From positions 2,098,687 through 2,131,186 of the forward strand of contig NC_135557.1 of NCBI RefSeq assembly GCF_964340395.1: a stretch of 32,500 nucleotides of DNA, given 5' to 3'. The translations under genes were made by a program, and so were the position numbers. Every line of letters begins with the position of its first letter. Position 1 is the first letter of the stretch. The notes beneath the pieces were generated by a model. It was not told the origin of the DNA, did not search any database, and worked only from the letters and a program-made list of their open reading frames with translations. Of the stretch, positions 1 to 23,953 are shown piece after piece. The DNA comes from Glandiceps talaboti (taxonomy: Eukaryota; Hemichordata; Enteropneusta; Spengelidae).

Positions 1-770
1 CACGTACCGGTATCCTTTTTATCACGTACCAAATGTATATACACTGCAAATACAACCCTCATACAACACTGGTTTTACCAGTGTTGTCTAAACTACTTGA
101 AAGACATGTGCATACTCACTTTTATAATTTCGTATGTTCGAATAATCTTTTATCACACAACCAATCTGGCTTCAGAAAGTTTCAGTCTTGTCAAACAGCC
201 TTAATAAATATCACTAACTCTTGGTACCATGCAATTGATGGGGGTAACGTAATTGATGTTTTACTGGTTGATTTCAGGAAAGCATTTGATCTCCTAAATC
301 ACAACATTATGCTTCAGAAATTGAAAGTTTATGGCTGTACTGAGACAATGATGGGATTCTTTGAATCTTATCTCAGTATTAGATCTCAGTTAGTCTTGTT
401 CAATGGTATACCCTGTGAGTCTTACCTAGTTAATGTAGGTGTGCCTCAGGGATCTATTTTAGGACTGTTGTTTTTACTGTTTATTAATGCATGACCTTCC
501 TCTCTTGTCTCTGAGAAAACTGATATGTATATGTATGCTGATGATACAGCAGCACAATAAGTCCTGACACACAACTTATTGAGACCAATTTAAATAATGT
601 CATGAATTCTATTATGAATTGGTGTGATGTCAACAAAATGTGTATACATTCCCAAAAGACCAAAGTTATGTTCATTGGATCTTCACAAAGAAAGTCAAGA
701 CAAGGTAAAGGTATTAAAATTATGTGTGGACATGATCAACTGAAATGCGTGTCACACGATACACTATTTG
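1..770 (+). mobile_element. LINE reverse-transcriptase fragment (degenerate)
   Basis: Plus-strand RT fingers and palm of a CR1/Jockey-group non-LTR retrotransposon. The frame from 33 to 494 shows LPVLSKLLERH, SGFR, SCQTAL, the catalytic block DFRKAFD, and GVPQGSILG, the usual order in this family. It then stops at INA* where the family normally continues INDLP. The catalytic YADD box lies in another frame at 534-545 and is followed by a stop. Thumb-like sequence (WCDVNKMCI, KTKVMFIGSSQR) resumes in the frame 602-770. At least two indels therefore break the gene. The window starts inside the element, and the 3' side ends abruptly at the satellite near 771, where the family would continue with LGVT-type sequence. 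The exact clade is uncertain. Confidence 0.9.
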
Positions 771-3700
771 GATATCATCATATATAGTATATAGTATATA
801 GATACAGTTGTGTCCTGATATCATCATATATAGTATATAGATACAGTTGTGTCCTGATATCATCATATATAGTATATAGATACAGTTGTGTCCTGATATC
901 ATCATATATAGTATATAGATACAGTTGTGTCCTGATATCATCATCTGTAGTATATAGATACAGTTGTGTCCTGATATCATCATATATAGTGTATAGATAC
1001 AGTTGTGTCTTGATATCATCATATGTAGTGTATAGATACAGTTGTGTCCTGATATCATCATCTGTAGTGTATAGATACAGTTGTGTCCTGATATCATCAT
1101 ATATAGTGTATAGATACAGTTGTGTCCTGATATCATAATATGTAGTGTATAGATACAGTTGTGTCCTGATATCATCATATATAGTATATAGATACAGTTG
1201 TGTCCTGATATCATCATATGTAGTGTATAGATACAGTTGTGTCCTGATATCATCATATATAGTGTATAGATACAGTTGTGTCCTGATATCATATGTAGTG
1301 TATAGATACAGTTAATTGTGTCCTGATATCATCATATGTAGTGTATAGATACAGTTGTGTACTGATATCATAATATGTAGTGTATAGATACAGTTGTGTA
1401 CTGATATCATCATATGTAGTGTATAGATACAGTTGTGTCCTGATATCATCATATGTATTGTATAGATACAGTTGTGTCCTGATATCATCATATATAGTGT
1501 ATAGATACAGTTGTGTCCTGATATCATCATCTGTAGTGTATAGATACAGTTGTGTCCTGATATCATCATCTGTAGTGTATAGATACAGTTGTGTCCTGAT
1601 ATCATCATATGTAGTGTATAGATACAGTTGTGTCCTGATATCATCATATGAAGTGTACAGTTACAGTTGTGTCCTGATATCATCATATGTAGTGTATAGA
1701 TACAGTTGTGTCCTGATATCATCATCTGTAGTGTATAGTTACAGTTGTGTCCTGATATCATCATATGTAGTATATAGATACTGTTGTGTCCTGATATCAT
1801 CATATGTAGTATATAGATACAGTTGTGTCCTGATATCATCATCTGTAGTGTATAGATACAGTTGTGTCCTGATATCATCATATATAGTGTATAGATACAG
1901 TTGTGTCCTGATATCATCATATATAGTGTATAGATACAGTTGTGTCCTGATATCATCATATGTAGTGTATAGATACAGTTGTGTCCTGATATCATGATAT
2001 GTAGTGTATAGATACAGTTGTGTCCTGATATCATCATATATAGTGTATAGATACAGTTGTGTCCTGATATCATCATATGTAGTGTATAGATACAGTTGTG
2101 TCCTGATATCATCATATGAAGTGTATAGATACAGTTGTGTCCTGATATCATCATATGTAGTGTATAGATACAGTTGTGTCCTGATATCATCATCTGTATA
2201 GTGTATAGATACAGTTGTGTCCTGATATCATCATATGTAGTGTATAGATACAGTTGTGTCCTGATATCATCATCTGTAGTGTATAGATACAGTTGTGTCC
2301 TGATATCATCATCTGTATAGTGTATAGATACAGTTGTGTCCTGATATCATCATATGTAGTGTATAGATACAGTTGTGTCCTGATATCATCATATGTAGTG
2401 TATAGATACAGTTGTGTCCTGATATCATCATCTGTAGTGTATAGATACAGTTGTGTCCTGATATCATCATATGTAGTGTATAGATACAGTTGTGTCCTGA
2501 TATCATCATATATAGTGTATAGATACAATTGTGTCCTGATATAATCATATGTAGTGTATAGATACAGTTGTGTCCTGATATCATCATATGTAGTGTATAG
2601 ATACAGTTGTGTCCTGATATCATCATCTGTAGTGTATAGATACAGTTGTGTCCTGATATCATCATATGTAGTGTATAGATACAGTTGTGTCCTGATATCA
2701 TCATATATAGTGTATAGATACAGTTGTGTCCTGATATCATCATATGTAGTGTATAGATACAGTTGTGTCCTGATATCATCATATGTATTGTATAGATACA
2801 ATTGTGTCCTGATATCATCATATGTAGTGTATAGATACAGTTGTGTCCTGATATCATCATATGTAGTGTATAGATACAGTTGTGTCCTGATATCATCATA
2901 TATAGTGTATAGATACAGTTGTGTCCTGATATCATCATATGTAGTGTATAGATACAGTTGTGTCCTGATATCATCATATGTAGTGTATAGATACAGTTGT
3001 GTCCTGATATCATCATATGTAGTGTATAGATACAATTGTGTCCTGATATCATCATATGTAGTGTATAGATACAATTGTGTCCTGATATCATCATATGTAG
3101 TGTATAGATACAGTTGTGTCCTGATATCATCATATGTAGTATATAGATACAGTTGTGTCCTGATATCATCATATGTAGTATATAGATACAGTTGTGTCCT
3201 GATATCATCATATGTAGTATATAGATACAGTTGTGTCCTGATATCATCATATGTAGTGTATAGATACAGTTGTGTCCTGATATCATCATATGTATTGTAT
3301 AGATACAATTGTGTCCTGATATCATCATATGTAGTGTATAGATACAGTTGTGTCCTGATATCATCATATGTAGTGTATAGATACAGTTGTGTCCTGATAT
3401 CATCATATATAGTGTATAGATACAGTTGTGTCCTGATATCATCATATGTAGTGTATAGATACAGTTGTGTCCTGATATCATCATATGTAGTGTATAGATA
3501 CAGTTGTGTCCTGATATCATCATATGTAGTGTATAGATACAATTGTGTCCTGATATCATCATATGTAGTGTATAGATACAATTGTGTCCTGATATCATCA
3601 TATGTAGTGTATAGATACAGTTGTGTCCTGATATCATCATATGTAGTATATAGATACAGTTGTGTCCTGATATCATCATATGTAGTATATAGATACAGTT

Positions 3701-4828
3701 GTGTCCTGATATCATCATATGTAGTATATAGATACAGTTGTGTCCTGATATCATCATATGAAGTGTATAGATACAGTTGTGTCCTGATATCATCATATGT
3801 AGTATATAGATAGTTGTGTCCTGATATCATCATATGTAGTATATAGATACAGTTGTGTCCTGATATCATCATATGAAGTGTATAGATACAGTTGTGTCCT
3901 GATATCATCATATGAAGTGTATAGATACAGTTGTGTCCTGATATCATCATATGAAGTGTATAGATACAGTTGTGTCCTGATATCATCATATGAAGTGTAT
4001 AGATACAGTTGTGTCCTGATATCATCATATGTAGTGTATAGATACAGTTGTGTCCTGATATCATCATCTGTAGTGTATAGATACAGTTGTGTCCTGATAT
4101 CATCATATGAAGTGTATAGATACAGTTGTGTCCTGATATCATCATATGTAGTGTATAGATACAGTTGTGTCCTGATATCATAATATGTAGTGTATAGATA
4201 CAGTTGTGTCCTGATATCATCATATGTAGTGTATAGATACAGTTGTGTCCTGATATCATCATCTGTAGTGTATAGATACAGTTGTGTCCTGATATCATCA
4301 TATGTAGTGTATAGATACAGTTGTGTCCTGATATCATCATCTGTAGTGTATAGATACAGTTGTGTCCTGATATCATAATATGTAGTGTATAGATACAGTT
4401 GTGTCCTGATATCATAATATGTAGTGTATAGATACAGTTGTGTCCTGATATCATCATATGTAGTGTATAGATACAGTTGTGTCCTGATATCATAATATGT
4501 AGTGTATAGATACAGTTGTGTCCTGATATCATCATATGTAGTGTATAGATACAGTTGTGTCCTGATATCATCATCTGTAGTGTATAGATACAGTTGTGTC
4601 CTGATATCATCATATGAAGTGTATAGATACAGTTGTGTCCTGATATCATCATATGTAGTGTATAGATACAGTTGTGTCCTGATATCATCATATGTAGTGT
4701 ATAGATACAGTTGTGTCCTGATATCATCATATATAGTGTATAGATACAGTTGTGTCTTGATATCATCATCTGTAGTGTATAGATACAGTTGTGTCCTTAT
4801 ATCATCATCTGTAGTGTATAGTTACAGT
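771..4828. repeat. 39-bp satellite array, about 104 copies
   Basis: Tandem array with a 39-bp unit containing TATAGATACAGTTGTGTCC and TGATATCATCATATG. Copies differ by a few recurrent substitutions (TATG/TCTG/TATA; CAGTTG/CAATTG; GTGTAT/GTATAT). Because 39 is a multiple of three and the unit lacks stops in some frames, long open frames appear on both strands (13-residue repeats MMISGHNCIYTLH and YRYSCVLISSYVV). Small indels (near 1285, 2190, 2310 and 3810) switch frames. A 13-unit (507-bp) higher-order block is repeated, starting at 2785 and again at 3292. No coding signal is inferred. Confidence 0.97.
2785..3798. repeat. 507-bp higher-order repeat, two copies, in the 39-bp array
   Basis: The order of unit variants repeats with an offset of exactly 507 bp (13 units). 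Each block starts with the rare GTATTG variant (2785 and 3292). It continues through one TATATAG unit, two consecutive CAATTG units and three consecutive GTATAT units. The succession of at least thirteen marked units is the same in both blocks. This points to a recent block duplication by unequal exchange or replication slippage. Confidence 0.85.
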
Positions 4829-4870
4829 TTGTCGTTTTCTTGTTTTTCATTTTGGCTTCGGCCTGCGTAG

Positions 4871-5773
4871 CGTACCTTGCCTTCTAGCCAGACACGTAGT
4901 GTTTTTGCTGGTTTGACTAGCAAACATGGAATAAGATGTTCGGCAATTGACGGTTTAAAAGTGGAGTCATATGTAGAGAAAATGTCTGAGATTGTAGGTC
5001 CAGAAAATATCATAGCTGCTTCTCGGGCAAATGGGAGTGTCATAATTTACTTCGGGTCAGTCACTTGGGTTGATACGATTTGTATGCGTGGACTAACTAT
5101 CGATGGCACCTGGATAAATTTCGAACCCGTAGTGTAACCTGCGACCAAAGTTATTCTATCTGGCCATGGTGTCCCACCTTTTATACCAAATAATGTACTT
5201 AAGGTTGAACTTTCCATTTACGGGAAGTTTGTTAGTGACATGAAGCCAATTCCACTAGGCTGTAAGAAACAAAACTTGAAACATGTTCAGTCCTTTCGTA
5301 GACAAATTAACATACTCCTTCATAACAAAGATGACGTTGAAGGCCATTTCCATGTAAAACACGAGAACAGAGCATACCGTATCTACATATCAACAGATGA
5401 GTTTAAATGTTATAAATGTGGCATGCCAGGCCATATACAACGCAATTGTTATAGGAATGTAGAAACACCTGCCGACGAAGTTAAAGCCCAAGACAGTAAT
5501 ACTAGCACTCAAAACCCACGTACTAATAATTCCCCGAGGGACATAAACGAATCAACACACGACAGAAGTAACACACATGATACTAACAATGATTTCCAAA
5601 CAGATAAAGATACACACGGAAATACAGGAGACGCCTCAACTAACAATGGTAGTGAAACAAACAACAACGACAATGACACACATGAAGATACAGGGGACAA
5701 AGACGACATCGATAATGACAACTTTCACGACGCTACAGAGTGTGTTGCCGAAAGAAAATTATTAACTTTGTAG
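4871..5773 (+). pseudogene. Tx1/L1-like LINE ORF1 (zinc-knuckle protein), interrupted
   Basis: Nucleic-acid-binding ORF1 protein of a Tx1/L1-type LINE. One frame stays open from 4871 to 5773 except for a single TAA at 5135-5137. The part before the stop has GLKVESYVEKMSEIVG and NGSVIIYF. After the stop, in the same frame, come PATKVILSGHGVPPFIP, IPLGCKKQNLKHVQSFRRQ and a CCHC zinc knuckle (CYKCGMPGHIQRNC, about 5410-5451). A Thr/Asn/Asp-rich tail of about 100 residues follows. These blocks match, from memory, ORF1 proteins common in marine-invertebrate genomes. There is no ATG at the expected start, because the satellite lies just upstream. No ORF2 follows, so the copy is a 5' piece with both ends lost. 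Confidence 0.85.
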
Positions 5774-6252
5774 CCTGTCCAATCAGTTATATTTCTAATT
5801 GTCATCATTCTAGACTACACGGTTGAAATGTTTTAAATCCCAAGTTATCAACAGTTCATGTATCATACAAAACACCTGCACTGTATTATTATATTAACAG
5901 CCGTACAATAAATGATTACACTATGGAGATTAAATGTCATGATTGTGTCATCATGTCTTCAATGTAGACATCTGTCGACAAACTAAACCAATCATAAACA
6001 GAACTAGATATATATCAGAGATGGACCGACATTATTCATAAAACTAATCGTAAATACAGCTATCTATGTATTACGGATGGACTGGCGCTATAGTTATTTC
6101 CATAACATGTATTATCATCGATTTTACGTTTATTTGGCCACTTTCTAACATTTCAGTCAACTTTTCAATGTTCACTATATATTTCAATTATGACGAAATC
6201 CTTGAATCCATTCTACAATATTTTTTATCTAAAGATTTATGAAACCGTCTTG
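5774..6252. other. AT-rich spacer, nothing recognised
   Basis: Between the LINE ORF1 remnant and the 36-bp satellite. No open frame of note, no repeat array and no RNA gene was seen. It may include remaining untranslated LINE sequence, but I cannot identify it. Confidence 0.5.
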
Positions 6253-7544
6253 TCAGATGTCAGTGCTTTATTTTATGTTATAGAGTACTCAGATGTCAGT
6301 GCTATGTTTTATGTTATAGATAACTCAGATGTCAGTGCTATGTTTTATGTTATAGACAACTCAGATGTCAGTGCTATATTTTATGTTATAGACAACTCAG
6401 ATGTCAGTGCTATGTTTTATGTTATAGACAACTCAGATGTTAGTGCTATGTTTTATGTTATAGACAACTCAGATGTCAGTGCTATGTTTTATGTTATAGA
6501 CAACTCAGATGTCAGTGCTATGTTTTATGTTATAGACAACTCAGATGTCAGTGCTATGTTTTATGTTATAGACAACTCAGATGTCAGTGCTATATTTCAT
6601 GTTATAGACAACTCAGATGTCAGTGCTATGTTTTATGTTATAGACAACTCAGATGTCAGTGCTATGTTTTATGTTATAGACAACTCAGATGTCAGTGCTA
6701 TGTTTTATGTTATAGACAACTCAGATGTCAGTGCTATGTTTTATGTTATAGACAACTCAGATGTCAGTGCTATGTTTTATGTTATAGACAACTCAGATGT
6801 CAGTGCTATGTTTTATGTTATAGACAACTCAGATGTCAGTGCTATGTTTTATGTTATAGACAACTCAGATGTCAGTGCTTTATTTTATGTTATAGACAAC
6901 TCAGATGTCAGTGCTATGTTTTATGTTATAGACAACTCAGATGTCAGTGCTATGTTTTATGTTATAGACAACTCAGATGTCAGTGCTATGTTTTATGTTA
7001 TAGACAACTCAGATGTCAGTGCTATGTTTTATGTTATAGACAACTCAGATGTCAGTGCTATGTTTTATGTTATAGACAACTCAGATGTCAGTGCTATATT
7101 TCATGTTATAGACAACTCAGATGTCAGTGCTATGTTTTATGTTATAGACAACTCAGATGTCAGTGCTATGTTTTATGTTATAGACAACTCAGATGTCAGT
7201 GCTATGTTTTATGTTATAGACAACTCAGATGTCAGTGCTATGTTTTATGTTATAGACAACTCAGATGTCAGTGCTATATTTCATGTTATAGACAACTCAG
7301 ATGTCAGTGCTATGTTTTATGTTATAGACAACTCAGATGTCAGTGCTATGTTTTATGTTATAGACAACTCAGATGTCAGTGCTATGTTTTATGTTATAGA
7401 CAACTCAGATGTCAGTGCTATATTTCATGTTATAGACAACTCAGATGTCAGTGCTATGTTTTATGTTATAGACAACTCAGATATCAGTGCTATGTTTTAT
7501 GTTATAGACAACTCAGATGTCAGTGCTATGTTTTATGTTATAGA
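6253..7544. repeat. 36-bp satellite array, about 36 copies
   Basis: Unit of 36 bp containing CAGATGTCAGTGCTATG and TTTTATGTTATAGACAAC. It is a multiple of three with no stop in two plus frames. The result is one 456-codon open frame (6190-7560, ATG start, TAA stop) that reads as repeats of DNSDVSAMFYVI. The variants seen are mostly amino-acid changing (M/I, M/L, Y/H, V/I), with only a couple of silent changes. This does not look like purifying selection. The ATATTTCAT variant recurs at 6584, 7094, 7274 and 7418 (approximate), which suggests internal block copying. Confidence 0.95.
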
Positions 7545-7560
7545 TTACTTTCGATGTTAA

Positions 7561-8449
7561 TCTGAGCTGTTTGTGTACAATACACGCTGATATGCATGCA
7601 TTTCACGAATTGTCGATCGTATTTATTCCTTTATGATGTGGTGAATTGGAAACATATATTTGTCATTTCAGACAATTAACCTATGAATTTCAGTTCTCAA
7701 CATTTACTTTTCTCAGTTCTACACTTTAATGTTCATTATCAACTCATTCGGATCTATTTTGTTTGTTTTTTGTTTCTTAGCAAATGTGATAGATTTTACA
7801 TCTTAATCTTTAAGTTATGGTTGTCTCTTTCCCAATTCACAACTTACACTTTAAAGTGAAAATGCAAAACAATAACTGTTATCCAATGTTTTTGAAATGT
7901 TGCATTTTTAACAGCAAAATATCAAAAAAGTGTAAGAAAATAAACTCCAAACTAAATCACTTGTTTATCATCAATATATGGTTAAAAAGTCAACCATGTT
8001 TGTTTGTTTGTTCGTTTATTTTCTCCGATGACGTCATTATCGGTATGCCACTTGACAAATATCAGGCTTGACCCAACAGTTTGTATCGCCAGAGTTTTCA
8101 AAACAATCACGCACCAGACACAAGTTTGCCAAGTTAAAAATCCTCAAATAAATAATTTGGCAGGAGAAAAACATGAAGGTATCCAAAATGCAGATCCCGG
8201 GCATCTTAGAATGGGACTCGAAGAGGGATTGACTTATATAAACTCGAGTACATAATTAGAATGTCAACTTAAGAACATTACTAAGAGAAGCTAGATATAA
8301 CTTTAGTATAACGGTTTAGACAACATCCTTGAATATACCAAGGATAGTCTTATATTTTAAAACTTAATTTGCAGTATTTATTGTCATAAAAATGATATGA
8401 TACATTGTTGGTTATTAGGAGGCTACACCAATTAAATTCAATATCAGCA
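7561..8449. other. AT-rich intergenic stretch
   Basis: No supported gene. Short open frames at 7817-8071 and 8004-8255 overlap each other and have no recognisable motif. One perfect CRE-type palindrome TGACGTCA occurs at 8029-8036. Confidence 0.5.
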
Positions 8450-9058
8450 GAATGTACGACATATCAGATAATTACTCTGTAAATACAGAATGTACGACAT
8501 ATCAGATAATTACTCTGTAAATACAGAATGTACGACATATCAGATAATTACTCTGTAAATACAGAATGTACGACATATCAGATAATTACTCTGTAAATAC
8601 AGAATGTACGACATATCAGATAATTACTCTGTAAATACAGAATGTACGACATATCAGATAATTACTCTGTAAATAGAAAATGTACGACATATCATATAAT
8701 TACTCTGTAAATACAGAATGTACGACATATCAGATAATTACTCTGTAAATACAGAATGTACGACATATCAGATAATTACTCTGTAAATAGAGAATGTACG
8801 ACATATCAGATAATTACTCTGTAAATACAGAATGTACGACATATCAGATAATTACTCTGTAAATACAGAATGTACGACATATCAGATAATTACTCTGTAA
8901 ATAGAGAATGTACGACATATCAGATAATTACTCTGTAAATACAGAATGTACAACATATCAGATAATTACTCTGTAAATACAGAATGTACGACATATCAGA
9001 TAATTACTCTGTAAATACAGAATGTACGACATATCAGATAATTACTCTGTAAATAGAA
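8450..9058. repeat. 38-bp minisatellite, about 16 copies
   Basis: Unit of 38 bp containing AATGTACGACATATCAGATA and ATTACTCTGTAAATACAG. Copies are almost identical. The main variants are ATAGAG and ATAGAA in place of ATACAG, plus single substitutions near 8695 and 8951. The array lies about 1.4 kb upstream of the CAP gene. Confidence 0.95.
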
Positions 9059-10363
<1,305 letters not shown>

Positions 10364-10369
10364 TATAAG
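10364..10369 (+). promoter_or_regulatory. TATA-like box
   Basis: TATAAG lies 75 bp upstream of the proposed ATG. A start of transcription about 30 bp downstream (around 10395) would give a short 5' untranslated region of about 45 nt. The placement fits a core promoter, but such hexamers are common in AT-rich DNA. Confidence 0.35.
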
Positions 10370-10438
10370 AAAGTTATTGCTAAGGCTGAAACCGTACAGT
10401 GTTTCAAAGCCACGAGTCTGTAAACGTAGCTGCTAATC

Positions 10439-20780
<10,342 letters not shown>

Positions 20781-20962
20781 AGTGCAATTTGACAGGTGGT
20801 TTATGATGACGCCATAGTACTAGTTTGCCAAACTTGAAAACACCTAGTGGGAATTATAGCGAATATTATATTGAAAATACATTTTGTTCGTCTTCGTCTA
20901 CTTCCTATTGTTAACGTGTGTTCTTTGTTGTCAGCACATTTCTGTAGTTTGAGATATTCATC

Positions 20963-20978
20963 ATTTGCATATGCAAAT
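20963..20978. promoter_or_regulatory. Palindromic double octamer (POU-type) motif
   Basis: ATTTGCATATGCAAAT is a perfect 16-bp palindrome made of two back-to-back ATGCAAAT octamers, the classic POU-factor site. The function is inferred from the motif only. Confidence 0.35.
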
Positions 20979-21364
20979 TATGAACATGTTAGGTGGAAAA
21001 CTTTCTCAATGCTTGGTTACTTCAGGGGAGCGAAGTATCACATGGTAGTATATAAAATATCCTTTTCGAGAAATGTTTGACTTTATCGGGAATCTTTATT
21101 CTCTGATCTAATACACAGAATGGTAGGTTAGTCAATGCTAGATGTTTGGCGTACGTACAGCTGGTGATGGTAGGGTTAGGTACTTTGAGCATTGTGTAGG
21201 ATACACAAACATGGCGGCTTTAGTTCTTAGATTGCTATTCGCATTGAGACAGTTTCTCTGAGACAGGCACATTGTGTTGTATTTTGTGTAATTAAACCAC
21301 GTTACATTGTCTGCTATCTTAAGAAATGAGTGTGTTTACTGTATTGTATCGTCTTAACATCAAC

Positions 21365-21370
21365 AATAAA
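21365..21370 (+). terminator. Candidate polyadenylation signal
   Basis: AATAAA, 585 bp after the stop codon, followed by TGTTATAAAATGTATCTGAG. Plausible for the CAP gene but unproven in AT-rich DNA. Confidence 0.4.
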
Positions 21371-21868
21371 TGTTATAAAATGTATCTGAGTGAGTCAAAA
21401 TCATTGTTTTATTACTGTAAGACGAGCATGTATTTTTGCTCTGTTGCAACCGTGTCACAGTACCCAATACATTTGTTATCACTTGGAAAGTGGTAAGCAG
21501 ACACTGTTATCGAGGCCATTAAAATGTTAAAATATGTAACGACGTAAAATACAGAATGAAGATGTGATCGATCTTTTCCTGACAAATCAACATTATTGAC
21601 CGAAAGTTGTCGATATGCTTAGGGGCCTTCAGTATTTACAAGGGGGGGGGGGGCGGAGGAAATCACACATGGTCTGTTATGAAGAACATGACCCTCCCCC
21701 CATTCTCCATTTGTAAAAAGTGACCCATCCCTTTGTCCCATTTTGTAAAACATGACCCTCCCCATGACAATTGCATATACTGAACGTAAATCAATATTCC
21801 CATTATATGTATACATACAAATTAAGTGATTTTGGCTCTGTATTAGAAAGCAGTATTTGTACATATAA

Positions 21869-22005
21869 GGGGCCGGACAGAATTTACGGCAGGGGGGGGG
21901 GGGCTATGAAAAAAATGGGAGGCTTGAAGGGGGGGGGGCATGAAAATTCTCATGGTTAGAAAGGGGGGGCCGCGAAATATTTTGTCATTGAGAAAAATTA
22001 ATATG
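21869..22005. repeat. G-tract modules with a second TIR-like start
   Basis: GGGGCCGGACAGAATTTACG at 21869 resembles the outer end at 21622 and is preceded by TAA. Three runs of 7-12 G follow, spaced by GCATGAAAATTCTC-like strings. It could be the start of a nested related element, but no matching right end was found. Confidence 0.5.
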
Positions 22006-22188
22006 TTAGAAAATTTAGCATTGCATGAGATAGCACTTGATATCGCCTTTAATATTGAATGTCTACACTTTCATTTATGTATTAAAATTGAAGTGTGTAC
22101 GTTTGTATGTACCTATTTAGTGAAGCATAAAAACACTACTCAAGATTAATTTGATACACCCTGAATTACTCTTATATACTCCAAGTTG

Positions 22189-22427
<239 letters not shown>

Positions 22428-22896
22428 TGGTAATATACTAGCATAGGACCTGTAATTTATATGATTAAAATGTGACCTTTTGGTGAAAAATGTAAATACA
22501 AAAACGTCTGGCCAGATTAATTTAGATAGGTGTTTTATTTCTTTCCTTGACACTATTCTTGAGTTTCACTCTCAGACTCACTCACTGTGTATGTATCAGT
22601 GAATGACAGTTAAAACCACCACATCAAATGCCTTGGTATTAAGTGATGACTACTTATGGTGTCTAGTTGGGAAATAAACAAGATTATACCACATGTGTAT
22701 GATTACATGTATGGTCAAAATGTTTTATTTTGTTTTGTTTTCTAAAAAACTTCCTCTACAACTACTAAGTTGTTTGGGCTGAAATAGTAACATAATAGTA
22801 GTACCAAAAGAAATATTACAGTTGTGCTACAGTAACAAAAACATTTGTACTCTTTTTAGTTATTGTAGGGGGCAGGATATTGTGCACTTTTTTTTT

Positions 22897-22990
22897 TTTT
22901 TGGGGGGGGGCATGAATTTTTTATACTTTTGAAAGGGGGGGGGGGCTGTGAAATTTTGGTCACAGTGGACGGGGGGGGGGGGGCAGGAAA
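22897..22990. repeat. Second group of G-tract modules
   Basis: Three runs of 10-13 G separated by GCATGAATTTTTTATAC and CTGTGAAATTTTGGTCAC. It is related to the 21869-22005 group in the same orientation. Confidence 0.85.
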
Positions 22991-23469
22991 AAAACCAAGT
23001 CAGAGATAATAAAGATCACTGCTACCATCACCATCATATTTTAACAACAACATTCACGGACAGTGTGAGTGATAAAGTGAGATGGGACACTCAACAAAAT
23101 ACATCGTTTTATTAAACAATTTTCTTACAATATATGTATTTTTATTTTTGTATTTTGGCATGTAAAGTACTCGTAAAAATAAATTTTTGAGTGCTCATCT
23201 CACTTTTACATATCAAGACACACAAAGCAAATTTACAATAATTAAATCTTCAATTTGGTCACAGATTGTAAAATGTGACCCTCCCCAAAATATTGTAATG
23301 CAAAATATAACCCTCCTCAAGAACAGGTTTATAAAATGTGACCCACCTCCCGATTCCCCCCCCCTTGTAAATACTGAAGGCTCCCTTAGAATGACAGACA
23401 TACAGATGGACATCTGTAAACAAAGTAATCGCAATGTGTCAACATTCCCCAGGTGCAAACAATTATAGT

Positions 23470-23953
23470 ATAAAGATAAGTGTGGGCTACCATTGTGTAG
23501 TACCAATTAAGTGTGAAGGAAGTGTGGGCTACCATTGTGTAATACCAATTAAATGTGAAGGAAGTGTGGGCTACCATTGTGTAGTACCAATTAAGTGTGA
23601 AGGAAGTGTGGGCTACCATTGTGTAATACCAATTAAGTGTGAAGGAAGTGTGGGCTACCATTGTGTAATACCAATTAAGTGTGAAGGAAGTGTGGGCTAC
23701 CATTGTGTAATACCAATTAAGTGTGAAGGAAGTGTGAGCTACCATTGTGTAATACCAATTAAGTGTGAAGGAAGTGTGGGCTACGATTGTGTAGTACCAA
23801 TTAAGTGTGAAGGAAGTGTCGGCTACCATTGTGTAATACCAATTAAATGTGAAGGAAGTGTGGGCTACCATTGTGTAATACCAATTAAGTGTGAAGGAAG
23901 TGTGGGCTGCCATTGTGTAATACCAATTAAGTGTGAAGGAAGTGTGGGCTGTG
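23470..23953. repeat. 42-bp minisatellite, about 11 copies
   Basis: Unit contains GTGTGGGCTACCATTGTGTA and ATACCAATTAAGTGTGAAGG. The 42-bp length keeps frames open on both strands (14-residue repeats, SVGYHCVIPIKCEG on plus). The variation is a mix of silent and changing substitutions, with no sign of a gene. Confidence 0.95.

Larger units (their letters stand above)
20781..21621 (+). other. 3' untranslated and flanking region of the CAP gene
   Basis: No open frame of note. It contains a 16-bp octamer palindrome (20963-20978), an AACATGGCGGC string resembling a YY1 site near 21209, and a candidate polyadenylation signal at 21365. Confidence 0.5.

Noticed and set aside
720-4870. Very long open frames on both strands (up to 859 codons)
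   Set aside because: They are readings of the 39-bp satellite, whose unit is divisible by three and lacks stops. The frames switch at small indels, and both strands are open at once.
4822-5043. Minus-strand frame opposite LINE ORF1
   Set aside because: Shadow of the plus-strand zinc-knuckle ORF1 reading.
7817-8255. Two overlapping frames of about 84 codons
   Set aside because: No domain or family resemblance, and the frames overlap out of phase.
8450-9058. CRISPR-like regular array
   Set aside because: The 38-bp units are contiguous with no unique spacers, and the context is an animal genome. The same reasoning excludes the other arrays.
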